From: Oscarella lobularis
Lineage: Eukaryota > Porifera > Homoscleromorpha > Homosclerophorida > Oscarellidae
Direction: 5' to 3'
Assembly (NCBI RefSeq): GCF_947507565.1
Contig: NC_089181.1
Location: 186,001-250,000, forward strand
Length of the DNA: 64,000 nt
Numbering within the stretch: position 1 is the stretch's first letter; each line of letters begins with the position of its first letter. The notes below the pieces were generated by a model that did no database searches, was not told the DNA's origin, and was given only the letters and a program-made list of their open reading frames with translations. Position numbers and translations under genes: made by a program. This document shows positions 34,071 through 44,723 of the stretch, piece by piece.

Positions 34071-34350
34071 GAGAAGCTGCGCTAGAGTGCAGACGACCAA
34101 AAGAAAAGGTAAAGCAAAGTTTATGCATGAAGATGCCAACAAACAGCGTACGATATTTTGCAAAATTATCTTGCTTTTTAATGCTATCTAGTGTTTGGAG
34201 AAATTTGTCAGAGAAAGGGCTTCGTTTTACCTATAACGTACAAGTATTCGATTATCGCTGCAGATCTCAATAGACCCTCAGTATGCAGCACTGGACTGTT
34301 GTCATGTATCGTTCAAAGACCGTCTGGGCCTAAGAGATGTCGCTAAATTA
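34071..34350. repeat. Right copy of the duplicated FIBP-end segment
   Basis: It matches 30861-31050 in the same orientation, including CAAAATTATCTTGCTTTT, CTGCAGATCTCA, TGTTGTCATGTATCGTTC and AAAGACCGTCTGGGCCT. It contains an extra ~70 bases near its left end that the other copy lacks. It overlaps the real last exon of FIBP (34329-34267), so this is the functional copy. The two copies bracket the TIR-ARM gene. Confidence 0.8.
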
Positions 34351-35863
34351 AGAACTGTTCGGTCTATAGTATATGATTACCTCAAGAGTTTGCCTTAGGG
34401 GTGGTAGCTGGCGCGACACTTTGAGCGAAAGACGAAGAAAGCATTCGACGCTTTCTTTTTTGATTTCTTGTCCGCGACAAGGCTCGACGAACTACAGGAT
34501 TGGAGTCAGAAGAAAAAAAACAAGTTCTTGGTTAATTAAACCTTTTCAACTATGTCTGAGAAAAAATCTTTTAGGTCTTTGCTGTGGACGAGGCCCTCTC
34601 CAATCTTTAGAAGGGTTTTGAAAAAGGACTGCCAGGACCAGATGAAAAGATGGTTTTTTTACGATCTGTATGAAGCGTACCTTAACGTTGGTATCCATTA
34701 GTCTGAACTGAGACCCGGGAATGGCTTCTACAAGAAGCGGCTTCATAGCACTTGAAAAAAAAAACAGAATCAGCGAAGATTTGTAGTGAGCAAATTCAAC
34801 GCACTTTCGATATTGTTCCAATACGTCTTTGTCGCCGAGTTCTCCTTTCAGATCAGCAAGAAAGTGGAGGAACTGACGATCGAGGTCAATGCCAGGCTCG
34901 CCAGTCTGTTCATGAACTACGTGCGTATGTGTAAGGAAAGTTTGTGCCCTCCCACGAGACGCAGTGCTTTTACCTTGCATTCCGTACGTCCAATTCTGAA
35001 TCATTTCGTTGGCACAATAGATGAAATCGTCCAGAGTGAGATACGCAAGTCTAGTGGAATCAAAGTGAGAACGCAGATACTCAAAATCGCCACCTCTTTT
35101 TTCCAGTTTCAAAACGACAATCAGAAATGAATGCAAAGCAAGCATATTTCCTAGGAGAAAAGACCCATTGAGTAGCCGATTCCTTTCCCCCGGGCTCACC
35201 TAGCCAAAGACTCGGGCAGCAAGAACTCCTTGCACACATTAGCAAACAAAGATCCTTCGAGATCTTCAACAGCCCTGAAAATCCTCTTGACATTGTCAAA
35301 CTATCAAAACCAATACCCATATCCAATTAAAAGACAAATATTCTCCTCACTTGACGCCGACAGCTTCTTATAGGAATTCGAGTCTTTTCGCTCACGTCAT
35401 CGAGATCTTTTCGATTTCGCGACGTCAACTTCTTACCAATAAACTCCCGTATAACGGCAGCATCATACGAATAGTATCTAATTAAATAATTAATTAAATT
35501 AGACTAATTGATCACTTTTTTGTCTACTTTCTCAGAAGCATTTGACGCGATTCGGGCGCGATCTGGAATATCGTCTGCGTTTCGAGTTTGGACGGATGTT
35601 GGAGATATTGCTCGAGCATGGCAAACGTGCTGAACTGCTGTATGGTGTCCAGCAGTAGAATGTGATCAGAAACCTCCGGTTCTGATTCCTTGCCTTTCCT
35701 GGCCTCTGCGGCGTCTTTGGCTGAAAAATTAACTTTTTTTCAGGGAACTGTGCACGAGTGCTTTTTTACCGCTAAGACCGCTCAGCCATAGTGCGAAGAG
35801 AGACTCGTCCACGACTATGGGATCACTAACGAAGACGCTGAGCTCGGCTCGTACTTCAGGCAT
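34267..35863 (-). CDS. FIBP: FIBP, acidic-FGF intracellular-binding protein homologue
   Basis: The start at 35863 gives MPEVRAELSVFVSDPIVVDE and ESLFALWLSGLS, matching the FIBP N-terminus. Later exons give EFIGKKLTSRNRKDLDDVSE, SCRRQFDNVKRIFRAVEDL, ETGKKRWRF, DDFIYCANEMIQNWTYG and GDKDVLEQYRK. The penultimate exon ends LPPLRQTLE at a GTAATC donor. The last exon (34329-34267) encodes AQTVFERYMTTVQCCILRVY and stop, equivalent to the family's RYMxTLRxCLLRLY end. FIBP is a conserved alpha-helical intracellular protein; in vertebrates it binds FGF1. It is head-to-head with symplekin across 50 bases and tail-to-tail with TIR-ARM. Confidence 0.9.
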
Positions 35864-35913
35864 TCCTTTTAGCGCGCGTCCACTACGAACAACTTCGTTC
35901 TTTCGTTCGTAGA
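35864..35913. promoter_or_regulatory. Fifty-base divergent promoter, FIBP / symplekin
   Basis: The two start codons are only 50 bases apart, the tightest pair in the window. Both 5' UTRs must be very short or overlap. Confidence 0.55.
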
Positions 35914-36291
35914 ATGACGACAGAAGAAAGGGTGAGCCTCTTTTCGACGTAACTTGCATTCTCCTTTTGAGCACGAATCGCTGCAGGTCGTCGAAGAGCT
36001 AAATCGAGCTCAACTGAGCGAAAAGGACGCGAAACTAACGTCTTTGCGTCAAGTAAGCGAAAAAACAGCAACAAAGCTAAAGGAGGCTCATCGAAGCGAA
36101 TTTCTCGCAGGTTCAAGAACTCATCTTGAACAGAGAACCGACTCTATTGCCGAAATTCGTCGAGGCACGACTCACCAAATCGGAAATATTGCATAATAAA
36201 AAATATACATTTTAGGAAGTGTTGTCGTATCAACACGATCGTTCTGCGGACGTGCGGAAATTCGTAGCCATTTTTATAGAGGATGTCGGGT

Positions 36292-36322
<31 letters not shown>

Positions 36323-39300
36323 TATTTACGGATACGTTGCGCGTTTTTAGGAAAAAGAATAGCGAATTAGTTTTCAAATTGGTGCCGGCTCTCTCGTACA
36401 TGCTGCAGGACGAGAGTCCTGCTGTCGTGAAGCGAGTCGTTCAAACGAGCACTTTGGTCTACAAAGTGGCACTGAAGGTCAGAATATTTGGCCTATAAAA
36501 TTCCACGTTCTTCACTTTTTTTCTTTCTTCTAGCTGCTGAGCATACAGGGTGGTGCCAGTGCTGTGCTGTTTGATTTGTGGAAAGTTGGTGGTGTTACGT
36601 TTGCGTGTGTATCCTAAATTTATTGTCTCTTTTGAGGGATTGAGCGAAATAAAGAAACGGATTATGGATCTGATCAGTTCTTCCAATGACGGGTAAATAA
36701 CAGATGTGTCATTAAAGCTCTCCTTTGACGCATTTCCCAAATAGCATTCGGACCATGGTGGTGAAATTCATGGAGATGATAATCATCGTTTTCTCCAGAA
36801 AATCGGAGGTCAGTCATCTTCTCAATTCTTTATCAGAGACACAGCGCATTCCTCTTTCTCACAGCTATCTGATTTGCCAAAGAATCCAGAGCTTGGCCTA
36901 TCCCTAGATATGGTCTCATAGCAGACGATTTTTCTCACAACGACTCCTCTCTTCACCTTCTCACTTTAGATAACACCGGATCACGAAGTCCTTCCTGTAC
37001 CTGATTTACGTGCCGAATGCGGCATGACTTTGCAATCGCTTCTCTCATTTGCTGCCACTCCTCTAATATCCAGGTTGGAACGTTGAGTCGACGAGTGAGA
37101 CTTGTCTATGGTATTTGTCTGCCTAGTATCAATCTCATGACGTGCATTGGCTGTTTGTCTAATATTGCGCGCCAGCGTCCCGCGTTTATGTCGACTGTAC
37201 TTCAGGCGTTCAAGTCGCGTTGCGGTCAGTAGATTGATTATGTGTTCTCGCTATTGACTCGTCGTCGTCTTGTAGAAAACTTTCCTGCCAGTTTTACAAA
37301 ATCTCATATAAACAGTGTCTGCAAGAGTATGAAGGTACGCGCGAAAAGAACCCATCAGCTTTGTTCTACGTTTTTCCTTAGATGCAACTTCAGTTTCTTT
37401 CCAGACATCCGTCTTCAGGTGCATATATTGATAATAGTGTCTTGATTTATTGATTGGTATCCTTAGGAGAATTTAGTGGTCTTATAGCTGACATGTTTTC
37501 TGACCTTGGCAGCATTCTTCCTGAGGTCTGTTTAGTCTGTCCGCATTGCGTAGACGTTTTCCCTATTATCTAACAGATGGAAAAGGGCAAGATGGGCTCA
37601 CTAAAGCGACCTCGGTAATTCAAGGTTTAATTCTAAATCGCGTATTAACGAGCGTTCTGTCCATTAAGATTGGACGGCTCTGCACCGAACGGAAAGAAAG
37701 CGAAGGAGGCACGTCATTATTTCGCCGCCAGATGTTGCTTCAAGTGTTCTTATTTATAAATTTTCAGGAAGTCGAAGAAGACGACGACGACGCTGGCGAT
37801 CTTTTGCCCTGTCGAACGGCGGACGAATTGGCCGAAAAACTGAACCCCCAAGTCACAGCAGAGCTAGTTTTCAAGAGCATGCTTAATTTACCTGACGAAT
37901 GCCCCCAGTCTTTTCTCCACACATTTGGGCCTGTTTCAGGTGATTAGGATGATCCGGACGATTGATCAATCATTTTTTTAAATTTTAGATGCCGGCACGA
38001 AAACGCAAGTCCAGTACGTTGCTCAGCTTTTACTAAGTCAGCTAGTGGACGCTGGTCTGGCCACCTATCCGGAAAAGGCAAAAAAAGTGAAGGCAGTCGG
38101 TCTAGGGACCGAACCCGTTGTGAGTATAAATGTATCAATAGATGTAACGTAATCATGTTGACTTTTTCGTAGACAACCACTCAAGTAGAGGAGAAAGTAT
38201 TTATCCTTATTATTATTATATTGTCGGTTATTGATTAAGTTTTGTTTTTAATCAGGAAGCGACTAGTTTTAAGGTACGTTAATTGGATGAGCGTAGAGTG
38301 GGTTACTTAATGTCTTTTGTAGCCCAAACTTCGAAAGGTCAAGCAGTTTGTGCTATCAGAAGTCACGCTACGCGGTCTGGACAAGTCCGGTCTCGACGAA
38401 CTGTCTCGAACCGCTATGAAACGATTGCTCAAAGAAGACGACAGTAAGTCGAAGAGGCATTCTATTGCGATCGATTCGAGATAGGAATTCTTTATTAGAC
38501 CGTCCCGTTGGATCGGTAGGCCTATTAATTAAATAACCAATCTCACTCTAGCATCGATACAGGATCGAACTAAATTGATTGTTGGGCTGGGCACTCGCTT
38601 CTGTTCTCCATTCAAAGAAAGTGAGGCAACGTTTTTTTTTCTATTTCTACCTAAATCTCTATTTTCGTAGTTCTTCGAAATTTTATCCTCGAGGATCTCA
38701 AGTCGCGCTACGACGTCGCCATGGCGTGGCTCTTCGAGGAATACGCTCTTCTAGAAGGATACTTCGCGAAGATTCCGACGGCGGAGGGGGCAGAAGGCTA
38801 CGACGAAATTATGGTATCGCTCCTGCTGGCCATGAAGGAGCAACTCGATCCTAAAGATCGGTAGAAAAACAAAAATCACCCACCCACCCACTGAATATAA
38901 TTTTTTTTTCTGGAAAAGATTATTCACGCGGCTATTGCTCGAGGCGCCGAGAATTCCCACGGGCGCTTTGGATGTCATTCGGTCCTACTGCAATGACGAA
39001 GTACTCTCCCTCCTTACTGCATTCGAGCAATTGTTCTTAGAGTTTCCATGAACTTAGGATCGAGTCTTACTCGGCGTCGCTACTCTACGCGATCTCATTC
39101 TGCGTCGTCCCGCCGTGCAGCATCAGTTTTTGAGCATATTGCTCGACCTGACGACGGACAAGAGAGAACAAGTGATATAGCACGTCATTGCACGCCTGTC
39201 TTCGGACATCTTGCAAAATCTTGGACGTTTAGATACGAATTCAAGCTATTCACGTCGCAAAAAAGCTTCACAGCAAGGAGTCGTTGACAATGGAAATTGA

Positions 39301-41337
39301 AGTGATACAGCAATTCGGTCGCTACTAGCAACGGGATCTTTTCTGTCTATAGGCTTTCGCTTCGTCTCAGCTTGCAAGATTGGTGAAGGAATGTCCAGCT
39401 GAAGGAGGAACCGGTGAGCAAATCTGAAAAATTTCCAACTTGCTTTTGACTCCTTTGTTTTGCCAGACTCGACTTCGTGGAACGAAGAGTCCATTCGCGT
39501 TGCTCTGTCTCTGTTTGTCGGCCTTCTCGCACTCAATCCCCAATTGATATTCGAGTAGGAAGACGCGCGACGAACTCACCCACGTCTCCGTCACATCGCG
39601 CGATTAATCTAGATTAACTCAAACCTACGTAGGCGTCTCGGCTCCAGTTAAAAGGGTCATACTTAGAGTCCTCGATCACGCCGTATGTTTCAGAAAATGA
39701 TGTCTCGTTTTTTTTTTCTTTCAACGCGTGTACGTATGCGTAGATTCGAGCCATGGGAATGCATTCTCCTCACGTTCTCCAGCTCATCGAGAACTGTCCG
39801 AACGGAGCTGAAACTCTTCTTATTCGAATTCTTCACATTTTGGTAGAGAAGGGTAAGAATGAAATGCGTTTGTTTAGTTTAGTGAAGGCAAAACCGAACT
39901 CCCCTTCCCTCTAGCTGCTCCTTCCGCTGAGATTATTCGACGAGTACGGGATTTGTACAAAAAGCGAATACAGGACGTTCGTTTTCTTGTGCCAATCGTC
40001 ACGTCTCTCGAAAAGGTCTCTTTCCGCCTTTTTCGTAACGTTCATTATAACGATTGCTTCTTGTTTTAGAGAGAAATCGTCGCGACGTTGCCCGAATTCA
40101 TTCGACAGTCTCAGGGTCTAGTGAAAGAGACTTTGAGTCGACTACTTGGAACTCATCAAGGTTGCTTTCTGAACGTTTTTTCCTTTCTCCGATGCAGAAT
40201 CAAGGAAGAGTTTAGGATCTGGAGCCGGTGTACCCAAGAGCCCCATCAATCCTAAAGAGTTGATGATTTCTCTTCATAATATTGACACGACTGACGAGTC
40301 GGCAATGAAAGCGGTGATGAAAGGTCGGTCCTCATCATCGAGAAGTTCCCTAATAAGTGTCTCTGTTGTTTTTACAGCTGTGACGCTTCTCTTTCAGGAA
40401 AGAACCATTTATAACCAAGAAGTTCTTTCCGTTGTTCTTCAACAGCTGATGGATCAATCGCCACTTCCCACTCTATTTATGCGAACGGTTGTCTTCGTTT
40501 TGACGTCGGTTGACGTTTTAGCTATGTTTGTCGTCTCTCTAGGTCATTCAGGCAAGACAGGCTTGCCCTCGGCTTATTCCGTTCATCATGAATATTCTAT
40601 CAAAACTAATATCTAAGCAGGTTACGCGAATGCGACGCAATTCTGCGTAGAGACTTTTAGCTCTGTCTTCGTCTGCAGATTTGGAAGCAGCCCAAAGTTT
40701 GGCAAGGATTTGTCAAGTGTTGCCAAGTCAGTGCAACGTCAGTCAGACTTACCCAACCATAACCTTTCTTCCCCGTCAGATGACAAAGCCCCAGTCTTTT
40801 CAAATTATGTTTCAGCTGCCTCCCAAGCAACTGGAAAGCGTCTTCGAGGTACGAATTCCTTGACCGTTATGCCCGTGGTATAGCGTTTGATCAGATCAGT
40901 CCCGATTTAAAAGAACAGGTGAAGGCTCACGTTGGCTCCTTTACGCCACATCAGGTTTTCAAAGCACGACAGCACAAAACGCGCAAGAGAGTCTTTGTCG
41001 TTACGTTTTTAGCGAGGACTCATACCGCGAGCCATTCTTCAAGTGATCGAAAAACAAGCGCCGAAGAGAAAGCGCGGCAAGCAGACAAAGAGGGCCAACG
41101 TCGCGAAAGAGGAATTGGAAGTAGACACGGAAGGAGGAAAACGTAAGAGATCTTCCAAACAGACTATCTTTTTTTTTGATTAATTAATTAATCAAAGCGG
41201 AGGATGAAGACGAAGACGCGTTGTTGACTATGGACGACAAAAAGCCCGACATCGACGCGGATACGGCAGACTTGGCTTTGGCTCCAGTCGAACCAAGTAG
41301 CGAGAATCCGGATGCAATAGAGCCAATGGAAACCTGA
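35914..41337 (+). CDS. SYMPK: Symplekin, scaffold of mRNA 3'-end processing
   Basis: Exon 1 encodes MTTEER and joins, after a short intron, [20 protein letters not shown], as in vertebrate symplekin (MTTSERVV...). The N-terminal HEAT region follows: [51 protein letters not shown] and [12 protein letters not shown]. The conserved C-terminal domain is equally clear: [72 protein letters not shown] and [20 protein letters not shown]-type sequence near 40800. The tail is Lys- and Asp/Glu-rich and stops at 41335-41337. Symplekin bridges CPSF, CstF and the histone pre-mRNA cleavage machinery. There are many introns of 45-120 bases, one containing a TTTA microsatellite. Confidence 0.93.
36291..36326. 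repeat. TTTA microsatellite in a symplekin intron
   Basis: About eight TTTA units, with small interruptions at either end, sitting just upstream of the exon encoding [14 protein letters not shown]. Confidence 0.85.
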
Positions 41338-41424
41338 ACTTTAAATACAGTGCCCTGCTGACGATCGCAGACACACAGAACATGCCAACTACGGTACTGT
41401 ACGCTATAAAGGGGCAATAGTCAA

Positions 41425-42184
41425 CTATTTTGTAACGGCGTAGTGGTCTTTGTTCTGCAAGAGATAGCTGGCTAGAAATCCAACGGGATCCGGCGGTCTA
41501 ACAGCCAAAAAAATAGCCACGTATAAGGAGAGAAAAGAAGTCGTACCGTTCCTTGGCGAGAGTCGTCATCCCGGCCATAAGGAGTGGAACGACGGTTCGA
41601 TCGAGATAAGCACGAGTGGACAAAGACTGAAGTTCGACTGCGGACAAATTCGCTTTTTCTAGCGCTTCTCGTTCCCCCCTCACGACTTTCTAAGGAAGAA
41701 GAACGCTATAGGCAAGGACCACGCGAAATTTGACTGACAGGAACAGGTGCCCTGACTCCGCCCACATCGCGAACATACCCTTCTTACCTCCGTTTCCTCT
41801 GTTACTCCAACCATAGGCTCTTGCGTGTTATTCGTCGTCTCGACTTTGACATCGGTTGCGGCGGTGGCTGCGGTGCCTGGCGGCTCTGATGTAGCTCGTT
41901 CTTCGTCGGCGGCGACGGCTCCGTTTGTCGGCGCCTAATCGAATGGAAAACGTCGTTTTGGAGCCGAACGCGGGCTCGGCTTACTGTCTCGTCCTGCTTC
42001 GGCGTATTTTCTGTCGGATTTGGCTCGCCGGCGACGTTCGTTGGCTGTGATTCGGATGGAGTTGGGTCCGGATTGGTCGCGATTGGCGCTTCTGCACCTT
42101 CCGACGTCGTTTCGTCTTCTAAAACGGTATCGTGGAAGCCGGATAGCGACAAGGGAACGACAAAAACCAACTCTGTTCCGACAT
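41425..42184 (-). CDS. DPY30: DPY30, subunit of SET1/MLL histone H3K4 methyltransferase complexes
   Basis: Exons 42184-42172, 42118-41985, 41934-41788, 41689-41547 and a last exon ending at 41425. The C-terminal half is unmistakable: [40 protein letters not shown] and LLQNKDHY, the DPY-30 motif helices that dimerise and bind ASH2L. The protein is about 169 residues, against about 99 in vertebrates. The excess is a Pro/Thr/Glu-rich, apparently disordered N-terminus spread over exons 2 and 3 (for example [16 protein letters not shown] and [16 protein letters not shown]). It is tail-to-tail with symplekin (87 bases) and head-to-head with SNX6. Confidence 0.92.
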
Positions 42185-42281
42185 TTCGACTGATTTTTCG
42201 TCTAGGTAACGCACGGGCACCCTACAAACAAGCAGGGATACTGGGTTAGAATTCCCGGCTAACACAAGACCTACTGCCAAA
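42185..42281. promoter_or_regulatory. Divergent promoter, DPY30 / SNX6
   Basis: 97 bases between opposed start codons. Confidence 0.5.
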
Positions 42282-44422
42282 ATGATGGTAAGTCGTTTGC
42301 ACACGCGGACTCACTCCCCTCCAGAAGATGTACGCGCACGTTATTTCTAGGACGGCGCGGATCATCCGGATAAGCTGGAAGGCGACTCGAAGGTGAGGTC
42401 CCCTTCATTAGCTCCGTCTCAAGCCCATCCCTTCCTCCGTGCGCTCTCAGACGACGACCGACGTCGATTTGACGGACACGACGCTCGTCGTCGACATCTC
42501 GGACGCGCTGAGCGAGCAGGACAAGGTCAAATTCACCGTCCACACAAAGGTAAGCGCAACATGCGTGGGCGTGGGAAAGGAACTCCATGTTCCCAATTCG
42601 CTTTCGCTTTCAGACGAGCTTGCCCGACTTCAAGAAGAGCGAATTTTCCGTCGTGCGTCTTCACGAGGAGTTCGTCTGGCTGCACGATCGTTATTTCGAA
42701 AACGAAGAATATGCCGGTGTTTTGGTATAGCGAAAAATAAAGCGGGGAGAGAAAGCGTATTGAATTCTCTCTTTAGATTCCGCCGGCACCACCTAGACCG
42801 GATTTCGACGAATCACGTGAAAAACTGTACAAATTGGGGCAGGGTAATTTTTTTGACGCATTCACGTCTCCCAAGCTCATATGTCTACACATAGCTGAAG
42901 GAACGTTGACAAAAGTCGAATTTCAAAAAATGAAGGCGGAGCTCGAAGCGTATAAAAAATAGAACTTGGAGTATTTATTAAATATTTCTCCCCAATAGCG
43001 AGTACCTTGCTACGTTCAAAAAGACGGTGGCCATGCACGAAGTGTTTCTGTCTCGACTCGCTGCCCACCCAAAGCTTCGAAAGGACGAGAATTTCCGAGT
43101 ATTTTTGGAGTACGAGAAAGAGGTGATTCGCATTTTTCCGTAAGAAATTCGTTAGCGAAAGATCTTCCAGTTGAACGTTCGAGGAAAAAACAAAAAGGAG
43201 AGATTTGGTTCGCTGTGGAAAGATCTGACAAAGAGCGTCGACGAGGCATTGATTTCCGGCCACAAGGTAAGCTCAATAGTTGTCTCTTCGATTGAGGGAT
43301 TGGAGAGTAAGGTTCTTGCAGGACAGCGACGAGTTTTTTGAGCACGAGAAATCGTTCTTGATTGAGTATCACAAAAGGTGAAATGCACGCGACATTTATT
43401 TATTCACTTACTAGTAGATTTATTCATGGGACATTAGAGTGAGAGAGTCGGCCAGAGTGGGATTCAAGATGACGCGATCTAAGAAAGGTGGGATATTAGA
43501 GAAGGGTTGTCATGCCTTAGCACCACTCTCTCTCTATCTCAGGTGTGGCCGATTGTCACATCGCTATTGCCGCCGGAATTTCGACGCTGGGCACAAGTGA
43601 TACACACGGCTTGAGCAAGTATGATAGTAAACAATTCAAACCTTTGAAAAATCACACCTCTTTTTTTCTTGTAGGTTTCTAAATAAGCTCTCTGATCTAT
43701 TTGAGAAGATTAGGGTAATGGTAGTCCAAAAAAACAAAGGTCCAATCGTAATGATTGTCTTAGAAACTGGAAGGTCGCGTTGCCTCTGACGAAGATCTGA
43801 AGCTGACTGATTTGTTGCGTTACTATAGTGATGATACGAAAGCCGCTAAGGTTTGTGCATCGAGAATTGAATGCGTGTGGACCTCTTTTTGACGTTTCTT
43901 TCAGGATCTTTTATACAGACGGACAAAGAGCATGGTTAATTTTGAGAATGCAAACAAGGCTCTGGAGAAGGCTCGCACCAAAGGAAAAGACATTGCGACA
44001 GTAAGAATCGGCCTCTCGAGCGCTCTGTCTGTCTTATTTTCTCACACGCAGGCCGAGTCGAATCAGCAGAAAGCCAAGGAGAAGTTTGACCATTTGTCTG
44101 AAATAGGTAAAAAAGGTATGTGAAGGAATTGCTTCCAAAAATAAACTCCTCCTCGTTTATCGTGACTCTTCTCGTTTCTATTAGAGCTGCAGGATTTCAA
44201 AACTCGCCGATTGGCTGCATTTAAGAAGGGCTTGGTAGGCGGCAGTCACCATCAGTTTCCATGGTAGCAAATTTTTTGTGCAGGTTGATCTGTCAGAACT
44301 GGAATTAAAGCACGCGCGAGTAAGCCAAATAATACAAGCTAAGGCATGAATCTCGAATTTTTCTTTCGTAGCAACAAATCAAATTGATCACGGAATTCAT
44401 GGGCATAGCGGAAAATCTTTAG
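42282..44422 (+). CDS. SNX6: Sorting nexin 5/6 family PX-BAR protein (retromer-associated)
   Basis: Exon 1 is only ATGATG, followed by GTAAGT; exon 2 gives [14 protein letters not shown]. The next exons read [20 protein letters not shown] and KFTVHTK, then [28 protein letters not shown] and [10 protein letters not shown], the PX domain of SNX5/6. The BAR part follows: [18 protein letters not shown]-like sequence near 43110-43190, [33 protein letters not shown]-like and [17 protein letters not shown], ending [18 protein letters not shown] and [12 protein letters not shown]5/6 pair with SNX1/2 in the endosomal sorting coat. The start with MM matches the MME start of vertebrate SNX6. The stop is at 44420-44422. 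Confidence 0.9.
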
Positions 44423-44723
44423 GCAAATCCGCATGCACTGTAACATTTTGATGAAGTGAAGTGACGGAACATCGTTGTTAGTTTTTTTGTGTGCACGAAG
44501 GCAAGCCGCTATTTTTTTTGTTGACTGCTAATCGTTATCGTGTTGTCTTTCATTCATTATTTTCGCCTTCGAAAAATGAAACTTTGGAATGGAGCCCCTC
44601 CATTGACATCAACTTTCGTGACGTCAAGGTTTCGCGAAGATGGCGGCCTTCTCGTAAAAAGCGAAATCCCGCTTCCATCGACCGAACCGAAGCAGCAGAA
44701 GAGTCCGAGTCCCAACGCCAGTC
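44423..44723. other. Intergenic, SNX6 to PP4R3
   Basis: 301 bases between two genes on the same strand. A plus-strand open frame (44491-44781) runs through it but overlaps the PP4R3 start in another frame and shows no domain. It is probably promoter plus 5' UTR. Confidence 0.4.

Noticed and set aside
34348-34380. FIBP truncated by the repeat, ending at a TAA read through the donor
   Set aside because: A last exon at 34329-34267 encodes the expected RYM...CILRVY C-terminus in frame, so the gene is complete.
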